Below are positions 1 through 11,000 of a stretch of DNA of 62,935 nt, piece by piece. Made by a program: the position numbers and the translations under genes. This DNA is from Collybiopsis luxurians FD-317 M1 (Eukaryota > Basidiomycota > Agaricomycetes > Agaricales > Omphalotaceae): NCBI GenBank assembly GCA_000827265.1, contig KN834875.1, positions 56,901-119,835 on the forward strand, given 5' to 3'. Within the stretch, counting starts at the first letter, position 1. Each line of letters opens with the position of its first letter. The notes beneath the pieces were generated by a model, which was not told the origin of the DNA, did no database searches, and saw only the letters and a list, made by a program, of their open reading frames with translations.

Positions 1-245
1 TTTTAGCTGCACCAAGTTGGCAACTAACTACCATACTGTGTCTCTCTAAGGGAATTGGTACTGGGAATAGACATGACTCAAGGAGGGAACTGTCCATTAG
101 CACAGATTATCTTCTTTTAAACCCCTGTTCCCCTATAGTGCAGCAATAGCGCCCTGCGCTATTGTTCTTTTTTGGTTCTGGTTGGATTATTAGATGTATA
201 ATGTCCTTCCTCTTCTGTTTTCATATCAGAGATGAAAAGATGTCT
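1..245 (+). repeat. Direct duplicate of 4217-4440: 3' end and downstream region of the lectin/pore-former gene
   Basis: This stretch matches 4217-4440 in order. Shared blocks are the AGCTGCACCAAG coding block, the AAGG.GATTGG.ACTGGG block after the stop, the 'ggttctggttggRttatt' block and the 'cttctgttttc.tatcagag' block. The copies differ by small indels and many substitutions, so the tandem duplication is not recent. Confidence 0.8.
2..49 (+). CDS. 3' end of an aerolysin-like pore-forming protein gene (upstream tandem copy, partial)
   Basis: The window opens inside the last exon of a paralogue of the lectin gene at 2475-4265. Sixteen codons up to TAA (47-49) align with the final codons before the TAA at 4263-4265: both contain Ser-Cys-Thr-Lys, then a short variable tail ending in Leu-stop. 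The similarity continues past the stop. Everything upstream lies outside the window, so domains and integrity cannot be judged. Identification rests only on the paralogy. Confidence 0.6.
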   Translation, partial: FSCTKLATNYHTVSL

Positions 246-2330
246 ACGCACTGTTTAGATCACTGATGACAGCTGCAGCTGATGATCTGATCCTTGGTTA
301 AGAGGCAACTAACTCCCGATTGCGGTACAGTATACAGCTGTATACAGCTTCCATATGTCCTGTCATTAGCTGTTTACCAATGCTGGTTGAGCTGGACCTC
401 AATCTGCATTTGTTGCTTATTTGTCTATCATACTGCAAAATAATACCATTGAGTAGCATGCCTGTTACAACATAAGCTATTCAAAAATTTCAAATGAAGC
501 TCAAATCACAGTGTATTCACATCTCAGTCAAGAACAAGATAAGGGAGTATTCAGCCTTGGCATTGGCCTATAGTGTGGTTTTGCAGTGAAATCTTGGAAA
601 TGTTACTATAGTTGGGTATATGGCTGTACATACGGCCATGAACTGTAAATTTACCTGTACCGTACCGTAAGAGCCTCTGGAAAAGTTTTTGCGGTACAGT
701 TGCGCGCTACAGAAATCGACCGTATACTGCCGTATACGGTACAGTGCAGATCCCTAACGTCACAATGCAGTCCTGCCTTCCACACTGCGCATCGGCAGAA
801 CCTATGTGCGCTAACAATCTTGGCGCCTAATAGTCCCGTATGGAATAGTTTATTATCTTCCATAGACGGGGAAAGAAGTCAGATGATGTGAAATTACTAA
901 GTTGTCCCAGTACCTTGCAGCTGACAGCAACCCAATTTCTGTTTAAAAAAAGTCTTACCTCTGTTCCTAACTTAGACCCAAAGGAGTCCCTTCCAGGAGG
1001 TCTGCTGTTTCAGAGGATCCTGAAGCCAAGATGCCGCCACTTGTTTTGAATGGAACGTACAATCCACTGTTATATTTGACAGTAAGATGGGAATTTTTCT
1101 ACAGGTATATTTCATTAATTTTCCAATATTTGACCCCTGCATACCTCAACCGTCCGTCAGACAAACTGTTCAAGGGTTACGTTCGTGTATGCATTTGACA
1201 ATACTACAGTCTTAAGTATGTACACTTGAACATAGGTATGTAAGTAAAGAGTATAGGCTAGAATGAGATATCACATACCCTCAGAATGAATAAGAAGTTC
1301 TGAGGGTTGTATCGAGTCCGACTTCCATATATACTAAGTGAAAGGGAAAAAGGAATTAGAGTAAAAGTAAGAAGGATAAAGGATGAGGCAGTGCAAAGAT
1401 ACCCGCACGGAAGCCGGACTATATATGTTCAACCGTTATGCTTCCGTGCAAGGTTGTACCGAGACTACAGGACTCCCATAGTGCTCCCATAGCGCTCACA
1501 TGACCATACATGTCTATGCATCAGCACACGTATGCGTGTCCGATCTAACAGCATTAAATGAATACAATGGCGGTCGGTCAAGCGGTGACTCGCAGTCAAG
1601 GCTGGCATTGGACAACAAGCTGAGAGCCTGCGCAAAATCATTATCCCCTTATGGTCTGTTGAATTGACATTGAAGTTACCCCAGTGAAATTGGATGCTCG
1701 AGAAAACTGACAAGGCAGGCCTATATTAAGGAGGCTCTATCTCCTGCTTATTCCGAACCAAGATCGGGCAGATTTTAAATGAAAAGCACCAGATTCAAAG
1801 TCATAAGTTCAGCTCCAGCATATAAGTGCTGTTGTGCTGAGATCTATCTTCGAGCTCAAAGTGACATATGTAGGTCTCTGCAAAATAAAGACCAACAGTT
1901 ATTTCCTTTAGCCCATTTAGGTACAGTTGTAAGGCCCAGCATTGGGACCATAAGTCAACAGTCTAGTGTGAAATGCCTCCTGAGAGTTGTACTTGTCAAC
2001 AGGTTAGGCACAGTACCGACGTCAAATTATGCATTTTCTGCATCGGACATAGCGTTGACTTCCTGAGTTCACTGACTCTAGGAACAGTCTGTCCGTCAGT
2101 CAATCAAGTGACCAACTTGCGCTCACTCATCTGTCCCCAACTAATCCTTCTCGGACGATGGCAAATTCATTCTTACAGCCCTGCAGCACACGGTTGTCTG
2201 CATGGTTAATATCAGGTATGATCGACTTGAAAACTTACCTGGACAGTTCGAGTTCGGGATACTTTGAAGGCCGAATATCTCTAGGGCGGCAACCGCGAGT
2301 CTAGAGGTAAGAAAGTGGGCAAGCAGATAA
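246..2330. other. Intergenic stretch with no supported gene
   Basis: Only short, mutually overlapping reading frames occur, with no recognisable domain. It contains small inverted motifs around gtatac/cggtacag near 311-360 and 660-760, and a 9-bp hairpin (ccctcagaa .. ttctgaggg) near 1277-1310. I see no transposon ends or RNA gene. Confidence 0.5.
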
Positions 2331-2340
2331 CGAGAAAGCT

Positions 2341-2348
2341 ATATAAGG
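2341..2348 (+). promoter_or_regulatory. TATA-like element upstream of the lectin/pore-former gene
   Basis: An ATATAAGG sequence lies about 130 bp before the ATG at 2475, followed by a pyrimidine-rich leader typical of fungal 5' UTRs. This position leaves a leader of roughly 100 nt. No other TATA-like site is as well placed. Confidence 0.45.
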
Positions 2349-2474
2349 GCAGACTCGCCAGTTGGAAAGACAAAAGATCCTCTACATCTTTGTACTCAAA
2401 GTCTAGACTTTAGTCTTCTCAACTTACCTCTGATCTATCTACTACCTTTATCATCCTCTTTACTACTATCAAGA

Positions 2475-4118
2475 ATGCCTTTCGACAGTGAACACGGCCC
2501 TTTCGAAGACCAATACAATGAGTCTAACCTTGTGAACATCCATATCCATTGTGCAGCCCGCCTTGATAGTCTGAAGTCTGAGTATGCCAATGGAAAGTGG
2601 TCGTACAAGCACAGTGCTGATGGTGGGAGGCCTGAGCTGTTCCGCATGGAGAACAGTATGTCATTCGTTGTCCTTCACTAGAAGTCAACAGATACTGATT
2701 ATGAAACGGCGCAGATGAGGCCATTATTGTAACTACAAATTATGCCATAACATCCTTATTTACTAACACTACCCTTCTAGACTGTCTGGATCTGGCATAC
2801 TGATTTGCAGGTCCATGCGATTTAGTTTCAAACCAATACTGGCCGGCTATCTCCAAAATACAGCGATGCTGTAGGCAGCGGTGCACCCTTTGTCTACCGG
2901 GGCTACGATGAAAATCTGAAGCGTGAACATGCCCTGATGGGTTTCAAGGGACACGCTGGTAATGAGATCGATTTTGTGGAGGTGAGCTATTTTTTAAGCC
3001 AGGTAAATGCAATGAATTGGGATCCTAATTCTGATCCAGCCTGTTTGGTCAAACACTTGCATCCTCAATGCTTGCCATGTTACCGTTGGCAACTACAAGG
3101 GAGGTTTTGTGGGTGATGGTTATTTTGACCAGCTAAGCAAGGTTTCAGATCCATTCAAGACAGCGCTCAAGGCCATCATTGTTCGGGCTGGCGCTGAGGT
3201 TGATGCGATTGAGGTATGGAAAATGGTTTACTTGAGAAACACCCAGAACTTATTACTCCTCTACAGTGCATCTTTCACGCCGTTGATGATGGTGAACAGA
3301 GAAGCGGACACGCCGGGGGTCTTGGGGGTACCGAATATGTCTTCACGCTCGGCAAGAATGAGTGCATCGTATCCATCGCAGGACATGCCTCTGCCCATAT
3401 TGATAGCCTGCAATTCATCATCAACACTGGCAGTAAGTTTTGTCATTGAGCTAATTTCGGCATTTCTGACTCAACTGTGTTTGTTTTTTTTTTTTCTCCA
3501 GGACAATCCAATGTCTACGGTGGGCCTGGAGGCAAACCTTTCGTCTTAAAGCCTCCATTCAAGGGCACAGATGGCTCTTCCGATGTGAACATGTCCCTTC
3601 TGTGCTTCCAAGGCTGTGCTGCACCCACTCTGAACTATGGTAACGCGATTACCATCCATGGCCTTGCTCCGGTCTGGGCTCCCGACCCACCAGTGAGCTT
3701 CTCCCTCTCCATCGATCATTTTTCCGAAGAGGACTTGCTCTGCACTGCGCAAGGAACTCCTGAGATTGCGCATCAATCTTCCAAGGAGTCGAAAAACACC
3801 ACGCTGGACAACACAATGAGCAATATAAACTTCTCGATGCAGACTACCAAGTCGACAAGTGTCACACTGTCCGAGAGCTTGAGATCCCGAATTGGTGGAA
3901 AGTACACCTATTCCGTCAAGTGTAATGGTGAGGTGGGAGTACCGCTCATCGCTAAAGGGGGATTTGAGGTCTCTGCGTCAGTTGAGGTAGCTGGGAAGCA
4001 TGAGTGGGGAAGTACGATGACAGATGGGCAGACTATTACCAAGGAATTTACGGAGACTTACGCAGATTCCGTGACAGTTCGACCTGGGATGAAGATGACC
4101 GCTACGGTTACTTTGTAG
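2475..4118 (+). CDS. Jacalin-like lectin / aerolysin-type pore-forming protein (natterin-like architecture), interrupted
   Basis: Six exons can be traced: 2475-2655, a 14-nt exon 2715-2728, 2781-2981, 3040-3213, 3267-3432 and 3502-4118, all joined by GT..AG introns in consistent phase. The N-terminal two thirds reads as two jacalin-type beta-prism units. Each has a block ending in Asn-Thr-Gly-Arg, and the second has 'YGGPGGKPF' just after the last intron. The final exon gives an amphipathic Ser/Thr-rich beta segment with alternating polar residues typical of the aerolysin pore-forming module. Such proteins bind glycans and oligomerise into membrane pores, usually for defence or predation. Two in-frame TAG codons occur, at 2823-2825 and 4116-4118. 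The first can be skipped with an acceptor that the TAG itself creates; the second removes the last 49 codons. It is a tandem duplicate of the gene ending at 49. The family call is from domain pattern, not a search. Confidence 0.7.
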
Positions 4119-4265
4119 AAGGTGGTTGCCAAGGATGTGAAGTGGACGGGTAAAATGACTGTCACCTATGCTGGGGGAGGTACACAGACTTTTGATGTCG
4201 ATGGGACCTTTGACAGCGTTAGCTGCACCAAGCAGCACATTAACCTCAACACTGTGCCTCTTTAA
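4119..4265 (+). pseudogene. Read-through remainder of the pore-forming domain beyond the TAG at 4116-4118
   Basis: The frame stays open for 48 codons after the TAG and ends at TAA 4263-4265. The end of this stretch aligns with the terminal codons of the upstream paralogue at the window start, so it was coding in the ancestor. It contains Lys-Trp-Thr-Gly and a glycine-rich turn, expected for the last strands of an aerolysin-type module. The protein is either truncated here or the allele is dead. Confidence 0.7.
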
Positions 4266-4440
4266 GGGGATTGGGACTGGGCATAGACAAGGAGGGATTA
4301 CCTGAATAATTCTCTTTGACGCCCCTATTCCCCTTAGCGTCTTGCACTCAGAATACTCCACAATTTTTTTGTTCCGTTTCGGTTCTGGTTGGGTTATTTA
4401 ATGCATATTGTCGTTCCTCTTCTGTTTTCGTATCAGAGAA

Positions 4441-5050
4441 AAAAATATATGCAGCTTTTGGTTACTTACCTAGAATTGATCATCGGCCGAACCACCGGCA
4501 AGTCTCTGTGATTACTTACTAGTGAGATCATGAATCCGGGACGAATTGAATAATTTAGAGTTTGAGGAACAGGATATCATCATAGGACAAAAAAATTTTC
4601 ACGTTTCAGTAACTCTGTAAATATCTATTTGGATTTTTGAAAGACCTCTAAATCCGAAATACACTTGCTTGAATTCAGCCATGAACAAACCCGAGTCCCG
4701 ACTTGTATGGATCATATTCCAATTTCTATTCGTTTCATCCCACCTTCATTCAGTATACAGTCACCAAGTTCAAGGCGCAGAAGAAGTAGAACCCTCCAAA
4801 TAATATTTGAGAGCCTTCCGGCCCCCGGAATGAGAACAGAACCTTCTCGTTACCTTTAGCTTCAGCTCTTCCAGAAACTGATAGCGATTCTATGTATGAG
4901 ATGGCCATCGATTCCGTCCAATGTCGCCGCGTGGAACCGCAGAAAGTTCGATATATATACAAGCATTTCGTAGTTCCTTCTATCACCTCCTATCACCTCA
5001 TACTCTCCGGAATACTTTCAGTTGTTAATTAATGTATTGGGCATTCCGTT
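4441..5050. other. Spacer with no supported gene
   Basis: This is AT-rich sequence between the lectin gene's 3' region and the start of the NLR-associated repeat unit. Only short frames occur. Confidence 0.5.
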
Positions 5051-5354
5051 GAGAAGTGATAGCTTGTCAGGCTCGGCCCTAACCACTCGCAGACGCTTTC
5101 CACATCGATACTCGCATAGCACCCCATCTGTCCTTCCTTCGGCTCTTCCGCTCTCATCCCTCAGTTCTTCAGCCTCATCAATCTCATGCCCATGCCCTTG
5201 ACTATGTTGCCTCGTCATCGTTCTCTGCTAAAAAAAAACGAAATTCCCATTCCGCTTCGACGGGTCTGATACCGGCTCCGTCGACCTCGACGCTAATGGC
5301 TTCCTCTCCTCCGTCAAAACCCATGGGACCGCGTCACCTGCACTCAAGGCAAGA

Positions 5355-5684
5355 TTGGAGAGGGTGTTGATCGCTGTTGCGAATGCCATGGCTGAGGCTG
5401 GGGCTGCGGCAGAGAATGCTCATTTGGATTGTAGTCTTTGGATAGATGGGTCAAAGAGGAAGAAGATGGGGGATGCGAATCGGAATAATGTCAGTGGAGG
5501 TGGTCATGGTGCGACTCGGTCGCACTCTAAAGCGCGGTTGGAGAGAAGTTTCCTTGGGTGGTTGTGGAGTTCGATGAGCGATAGCGAGGAAGAAGAGGAG
5601 GAGGAAGAGGATAGATATGTGTATGGCGGGTATGAGTATGCATATCACAGTGGGGTCTCTAGTGCTATACGACCCTGGTCATAG
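5355..5684 (+). CDS. Hypothetical acidic-tailed ORF within the repeat unit
   Basis: The frame is open from 5232 to the stop at 5682-5684; the first ATG in the open stretch is at 5355. It encodes an alanine-rich start, a central Arg/Lys segment ('KARLERSFLGWLWSSMSDS') and a run of eight glutamates plus Asp. The upstream part also reads plausibly (Asp/Gly/Ser-rich), so an upstream exon may exist. The related copy at 59.33-59.70 kb is broken by frameshifts and has lost most of the glutamate run. I do not recognise the family. Confidence 0.3.
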   Translation: MERVLIAVANAMAEAGAAAENAHLDCSLWIDGSKRKKMGDANRNNVSGGGHGATRSHSKARLERSFLGWLWSSMSDSEEEEEEEEDRYVYGGYEYAYHSGVSSAIRPWS

Positions 5685-7116
5685 TCCACCCTGAGTCTGG
5701 CTCATTCTCCTCGCACTTGTGCGAATGACACTCCCGACGGGACCAAAAAAGCCTCTGAGGGTGTCGATACCAGAATCTCCGCTGATTAAATATTTGTTTC
5801 GCCGACTCCTATGGTATGTCCACGAGAGGCGGTCGGATTTGGTCGACTTTGACAATTGCGACACGGTCATACTGTGAAGACGACGGAACCGATGAAGAAG
5901 GTGACGAAAGATGGCGCGGAGGCCTTGAAAACTCGGGCGATCACCTTGGGTGCAGTTAATATCGAAAACGGATAGGATTGAGCGGTGAACGGACGGTAGT
6001 CGTTAGGATGGAAAAAAGTGTAGCGGAAAAGATATATAGCACGTCGACGAAACTGGAATTAAACCCTATCATCGACTATTCCTATTTGTCGGCAAATAGT
6101 ACGCACCCATAGCTGTGTCAAATAATGCATGCATTCAAATAGTAGACTTCTGCCCTCCTCTACGCACAATCAAACTGGCAATTCGTGCACGCACTCAACG
6201 CGATGGTCATGCATCGCACCCAGAAATGAACGAGCCAGTATTCGAACTCAAGAATATCATAAATGTTCTAGCTCGGCCATTTCAAGGAATCAACAGACCT
6301 GGGGGCGCTGGTGACGATCGTTGACCCAACCCAGTCGTGACATTGATGCCGATTCCGCCAATTATACAGATAAAGATGTGGTGAAAAGTAAAGGAGGATG
6401 GGTACCGGGACGGCCAGGCGGAAGGACGTCGCGGTGCGCGGGAGGAAGTCGAGTGCGATAAATCGCTTTTTGGGTTTCTTGATTCACCGTTCGACAGGCC
6501 TGGATGGGAGAGCCGTTATAAAACGATAAGCAGTAGCGTGCGCAGTGTTGAAGCTATGCAAGAACATTGTTATAGAGCCAAGCTATACACGACATAGTCT
6601 TAGTCCGATATCGTCCACGAGTTCTAAAGTCACGCACGGTACATAGCCCATATCCTAACCAGCCACAAGACCTCAGCTGCAGAAATATTGAGGACAGAAT
6701 TGCACATGTCACAACGGATAATGTGCCCCGAAGAGTCTGAATCTACGAGGATTGGAGTGACTCGGAATGGTTCTTGGATCGAAGCTCGGCTACACACAAA
6801 GACGATAGCTTGTTGTAAATGCATAGAGCTAAACGCAAGGGCAACTCTCAGTATGGAATGAGCAGGAAGCATAACACAGGTACGCACCCGAAAACTCCCA
6901 GTTCACCCACTATCATCGCTAGCAGTACCCTATCAAAGCCTTGGACATTGTTTCATGAACAATGAGGAACGTGATCCTCGATGCCAGAATCGAAGGCCAT
7001 TGCAGGCAAAGCTTGCGACACCGAGGGGCAGAGCCCTCTGCAGAATGATAATCGATACGATGAATCCAGGTCGTTTGGGCAACATCGAATCCAATGTCAA
7101 GCCGTACACACGTCAC
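5679..7116 (-). pseudogene. Decayed multi-exon minus-strand gene remnants, partly hydrophobic, unassigned
   Basis: Short minus-strand frames recur at the same relative places in all three units: at 5679-5870 and 60606-60797 (nearly the same peptide), and at 6630-6887, 51673-52020 and 61637-61819 (a shared block around 'RTCVML.AHSIL'). Some segments are hydrophobic, as in a fungal multipass membrane protein, but stops and frameshifts break every copy and I cannot build a full model. Conservation could also reflect only the recent DNA duplication. Confidence 0.3.
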
Positions 7117-7964
7117 GTGTCAGTGTACGCATCAAAACCGGCTCCCGCCCCGGTAGGTTTCGGCGCGTACTTAGTGCTGAAGCGGACAGGCTTTAGAGTA
7201 TTGATCCTACTTGTCCGGCTCTGAATTTCCTCTACGTGTTAATGCGTCGAACCAGCTCTCGAACGGAATGCTCGTCAGGAGTGGCACTCCCGCTGAGTTC
7301 TTTGATAAGAGGAAGCTCCTTTCGTACTTGCATAGTCCTTCAGTTGAGCTTGTGATACTGTCGCATAGAATGAATTTTGCTTTGGATGGACATATAATAC
7401 GGACGATGAGGTTGGAAATCTCCAGAACGGACATGACGCATGATCGTGGATATCGACCGGTCAAGCCTTTGAGATGATCGAAATCCACTTTGCTCCCTCC
7501 GACGAGACACTTCTAATATCTAGCCATCTCAGCTGAGCATTGTTAACGTTTCTCCAACTTGCTGGGTGCGACGGCATCGGCAAGTGCCAGGATAAGAGCC
7601 TCGTTTTCATTTTCATCCTTCTTCCCGTATTACCGCCCTATCTTCTGGCCATCAATTGTTACTAGCTCGTAGCGATAGTTTGGTTACATACCATTGATAA
7701 ACAAAACTCATTACCATTCGCGGTATCTCCGACCCATGAAAATTCTTGTAGATGTACTCGTGTCTTGATACACGCTCGATCGATCATAACCGTGAACATT
7801 AAGTCGCACTATGTCCGAAATCTTTCACATCCAGAATCAATATCGATTGCAAGATGCGACCATGAAGGGATGTGGTATATTCAACTTGGGCCGACAACTA
7901 AGTTGTACACGAGGCAGGCATAGATACCGAGATTAATAACGACAATGTCCTCGGACAGTGACAG

Positions 7965-7972
7965 TATAAAGG
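7965..7972 (+). promoter_or_regulatory. TATA box of NLR1
   Basis: TATAAAGG lies 81 bp before the ATG at 8046, within a block (cctcggacagt..acagtataaaggg) also present 69 bp before the NLR2 start. Conservation between the two units supports it as the core promoter. Confidence 0.65.
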
Positions 7973-8045
7973 GAGGCAGGCTGCACTCTACACGCCACTC
8001 TATTCATCGAGTACCATCATTGCTATCGTCATCGTGAATTCAACC

Positions 8046-11000
8046 ATGCGCAGAACCGCTAACAAAGTCAAGAAATTCTTCGGCAAAAAGAAGAATCAAA
8101 AAACCACACCGGGTGGGAATGTGGCTTCGGCTGCTGCCCCGGACTCTGGGACTGCATCGCAGGTATCTTCCGCCTATCAGTCCGACACCGGTCCCGCACC
8201 CGGGGCTGGGGTAATCAGTCCTAAGAGTGGAACTGCCTCTTCTGCCCCACCTGCTGAGCTGGAAACCGGGTCGCGGGTATCTTCTACCAAGCAGGCTGGT
8301 ATAGGATCTGGGGCTGTACTCGACACATTTGAAACTGTGCTCGGTGTCCTGAAGGAAGTTTCAGTACCTTTTGCACCTCTGCAGGCTGCAGTAGGTGGTG
8401 TTATCGAGTGCATCCACATTTACAAGGTTGGTGCTATAAAAGCTAGTTTAAACATTTAAGTTACAGTTTTCCTATAGAAGGTGGCTGGAAATACAGAGGC
8501 CCTTCAAGCTCTTGCAAATGATTTAATCTCGCGCACAAAGCTCATGCGTGAACTCTTGAACAAAGATGACATGGATGTATCCGAAAGGAAAATTGTTCAA
8601 GATTTAGCTGAGTAAGATCATCAATTTCAGGTACTAATGACCCTGACTACTCACTTTCTTCTAGCAAGCTTCAAGAAATCAGCAAGACAGTCAGGGAGCA
8701 GGAGCAGGAGCAGAGGGGCCAGTTTAGAAAGGTGGCTCTGAAGGACCAGATAGCTGATAAGATTGAAACATTCAAGAGAGAGATTCAGAATGTATATCAG
8801 GAATGTCAGGTAAAAGTGGTTTAGTATCAAATAAAATAATGGGGCTTATAAAAATTAACCAGATGAAACTGATTTCTGCCATCAAAACAGACACTGGTAA
8901 AATTTTGGAGGTAATTATCATTTATGACTAACAGACACAACAAAAAAATAATGTGATAATTCTAGACAATTACTTTGAAAGAGTTGAAACACTCCACCAA
9001 AGCATCATATGATGCGGATGTGGGTACAAAACATGCTCGTAGGTCCTGCCATGCAGGCACTAGAGTGAAAATCATTCAAGACATTGAAAAATGGGCATCA
9101 GACCCTAATAGTACCTCCGGGTACTGGATCTGCAGAGTGGCTGGGACAGGAAAGAGCACCATTGCCATGTCCATTTGCAAGAGTCTTAGAACAATAGGCA
9201 CTCTTGCTGGATCATTCTTTTGCTCTCATCAAATTCCTGGATGTAATGAATATCAAATGATCATTCCTACTCTGGCGTATCAACTGGCAAGCTACTCCAG
9301 AAGATTTGCTATTGCACTCAAAGGTGCTCTTATTAAATATCCAGACATTGCCTCAAAGATGCCAAATGAGCAGGTGCTCAGGCTTCTCATTGAACCATGG
9401 CAGGATTTGATAAAAAATGATCAAACAAATATGAAACTGCCAGTAGTTGTAGTAGATGCTTTGGATGAATGTGAAGATGTTGAAAAAGCACTGGGTCCAC
9501 TTATAGATGAAATTCAGGGAAAAAGGCTTCCTAGAATGAAGTTCCTTTTAACTAGTCGGCCAAAACAAGCTATTGAGCGGCTGATGCATTTTTGGGCCGG
9601 GGATTCCAGTCTGGAGGAATTCACAGAAGTCAAGGAGTTCATTCTACATCAGGTGGAAGAAACTGCAGTTCAAGAAGACATCCATACATATTTAAAAGCA
9701 GAGCTGAATAATATTGGATTGACAGAGGAACAAGTTCGGAGACTGTCAATCCTGAGTGGAAAGCTTTTTATCTATGCTGCTACTGCAGTCAAATGGATAA
9801 AGGATGTAAGAGCAGCCACCTCACAGAAAAAAAGGCTTGGCATATTGCTGGAGCAGAATCAAAACCCAGAGAGCCTTGATCACCTTTACATGCAGGTTAT
9901 GCAAGAGGCCATTCCTGATAAATTGACAACAGATGAGAAGGAAGAGAGATGGAAAATTCTGCAAACAGTAATCTCAGTAAGCAAGCCATTATCTTGCAAA
10001 GCCATAGCAGAGATGTTGTCATTGGAGGAAGATATTGTAGAGGAACTTGTGACTGAGCTGCATGCAGTTTGCTATATATCAGAAGTGAATCAAGCAATTT
10101 ACACTTTTCATTTATCTTTCCCAGAGTTTGTTACCAGGCCTCAAAGCTTTGGAAGGTTTTATGACTCTGCGGCACAACATCTTCACTTAGGCCAGATATG
10201 TTTCCAGAAATTGAAAGGTCTGAGATTCAATATATGTGAATTACCTTCATCTTTCATCGCGGATGCAGAAGTTGAGGGATTGGATGGAAAAATCAGGAAA
10301 AATATTGGGGAGACACTGGAATATTGCTGTCAGTACTGGAGTGATCATTTTAAATTTGCACAGCCAAAGAATACTTTAGTGACATATATGGCAAGTTTCC
10401 TAAAAGAGAAGGGAGTGTTTTGGATAGAAGCTATGAGTTTGATGAAGGCATTATCAAGATGTGGAGAGATATTGAAAATAGTACTACAGGTATGTGGTTT
10501 TTCTGAATATATAATTTCAAAAGACCCATAAATTGTTAGGAGATAAACACTTCAAATGCAATGGAAGTAAAAGATCTATTGCTGGATCTGCAAAATTTGT
10601 TGATCCTATTTGGGAGTAGTAAGGCTAATGGAATGACACCACATTTGTATGTGAGCATCATTCCATTTTGGAAACAGAAAAGTGAATTAAAGATTGAAAT
10701 AAAAAGAGTGGTGAGGGTAGAGCAACAAGTGGTTCAAGGATCTGATGGGCAGATAGCAGTACTCAATGGAGTTGGAAGAGTAATGGGTGCAGTATTTTCC
10801 AATGATGGCAACAGGATTGTATCTGGGTCATCAGATGGCACATTGAAGGTATGGGATGCAACCACTGGCACTCAGATTGGCAATCCTCTCTATGGCCATG
10901 ATGATTCTGTCCAGTCAGTAGCATTTTCACCTGATGGAACCAGGATTGTGTCTGGGTCAGAAGACAGGACAGTGAGGATCTGGGATGTCATCACTGGAAC

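Larger units (their letters stand above)
5065..8030 (+). repeat. NLR-associated upstream unit, copy 1
   Basis: This stretch is repeated upstream of the other NLR loci. 5065-5690 matches 59152-59700; 5664-6310 matches 60582-61275; about 6630-7345 matches 61640-62366; and the last part before the NLR start matches 53460-53700 and 62757-62935. A more diverged copy lies at about 50.2-53.7 kb. The unit ends at the NLR TATA box, so gene and upstream segment were duplicated together. Confidence 0.85.

Noticed and set aside
660..760. Clustered gtatac / cggtacag inverted motifs as a possible MITE
   Set aside because: They are short and irregular, with no paired ends or target duplication.
3433..3501. 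GC-AG intron in the lectin gene with its donor at 3430
   Set aside because: A normal GTAAGT donor at 3433 also keeps the frame, so the unusual donor is not needed.
8034..8045. Start of NLR1 at 8034
   Set aside because: That codon is GTG; the ATG at 8046 is the first standard start and aligns with NLR2.
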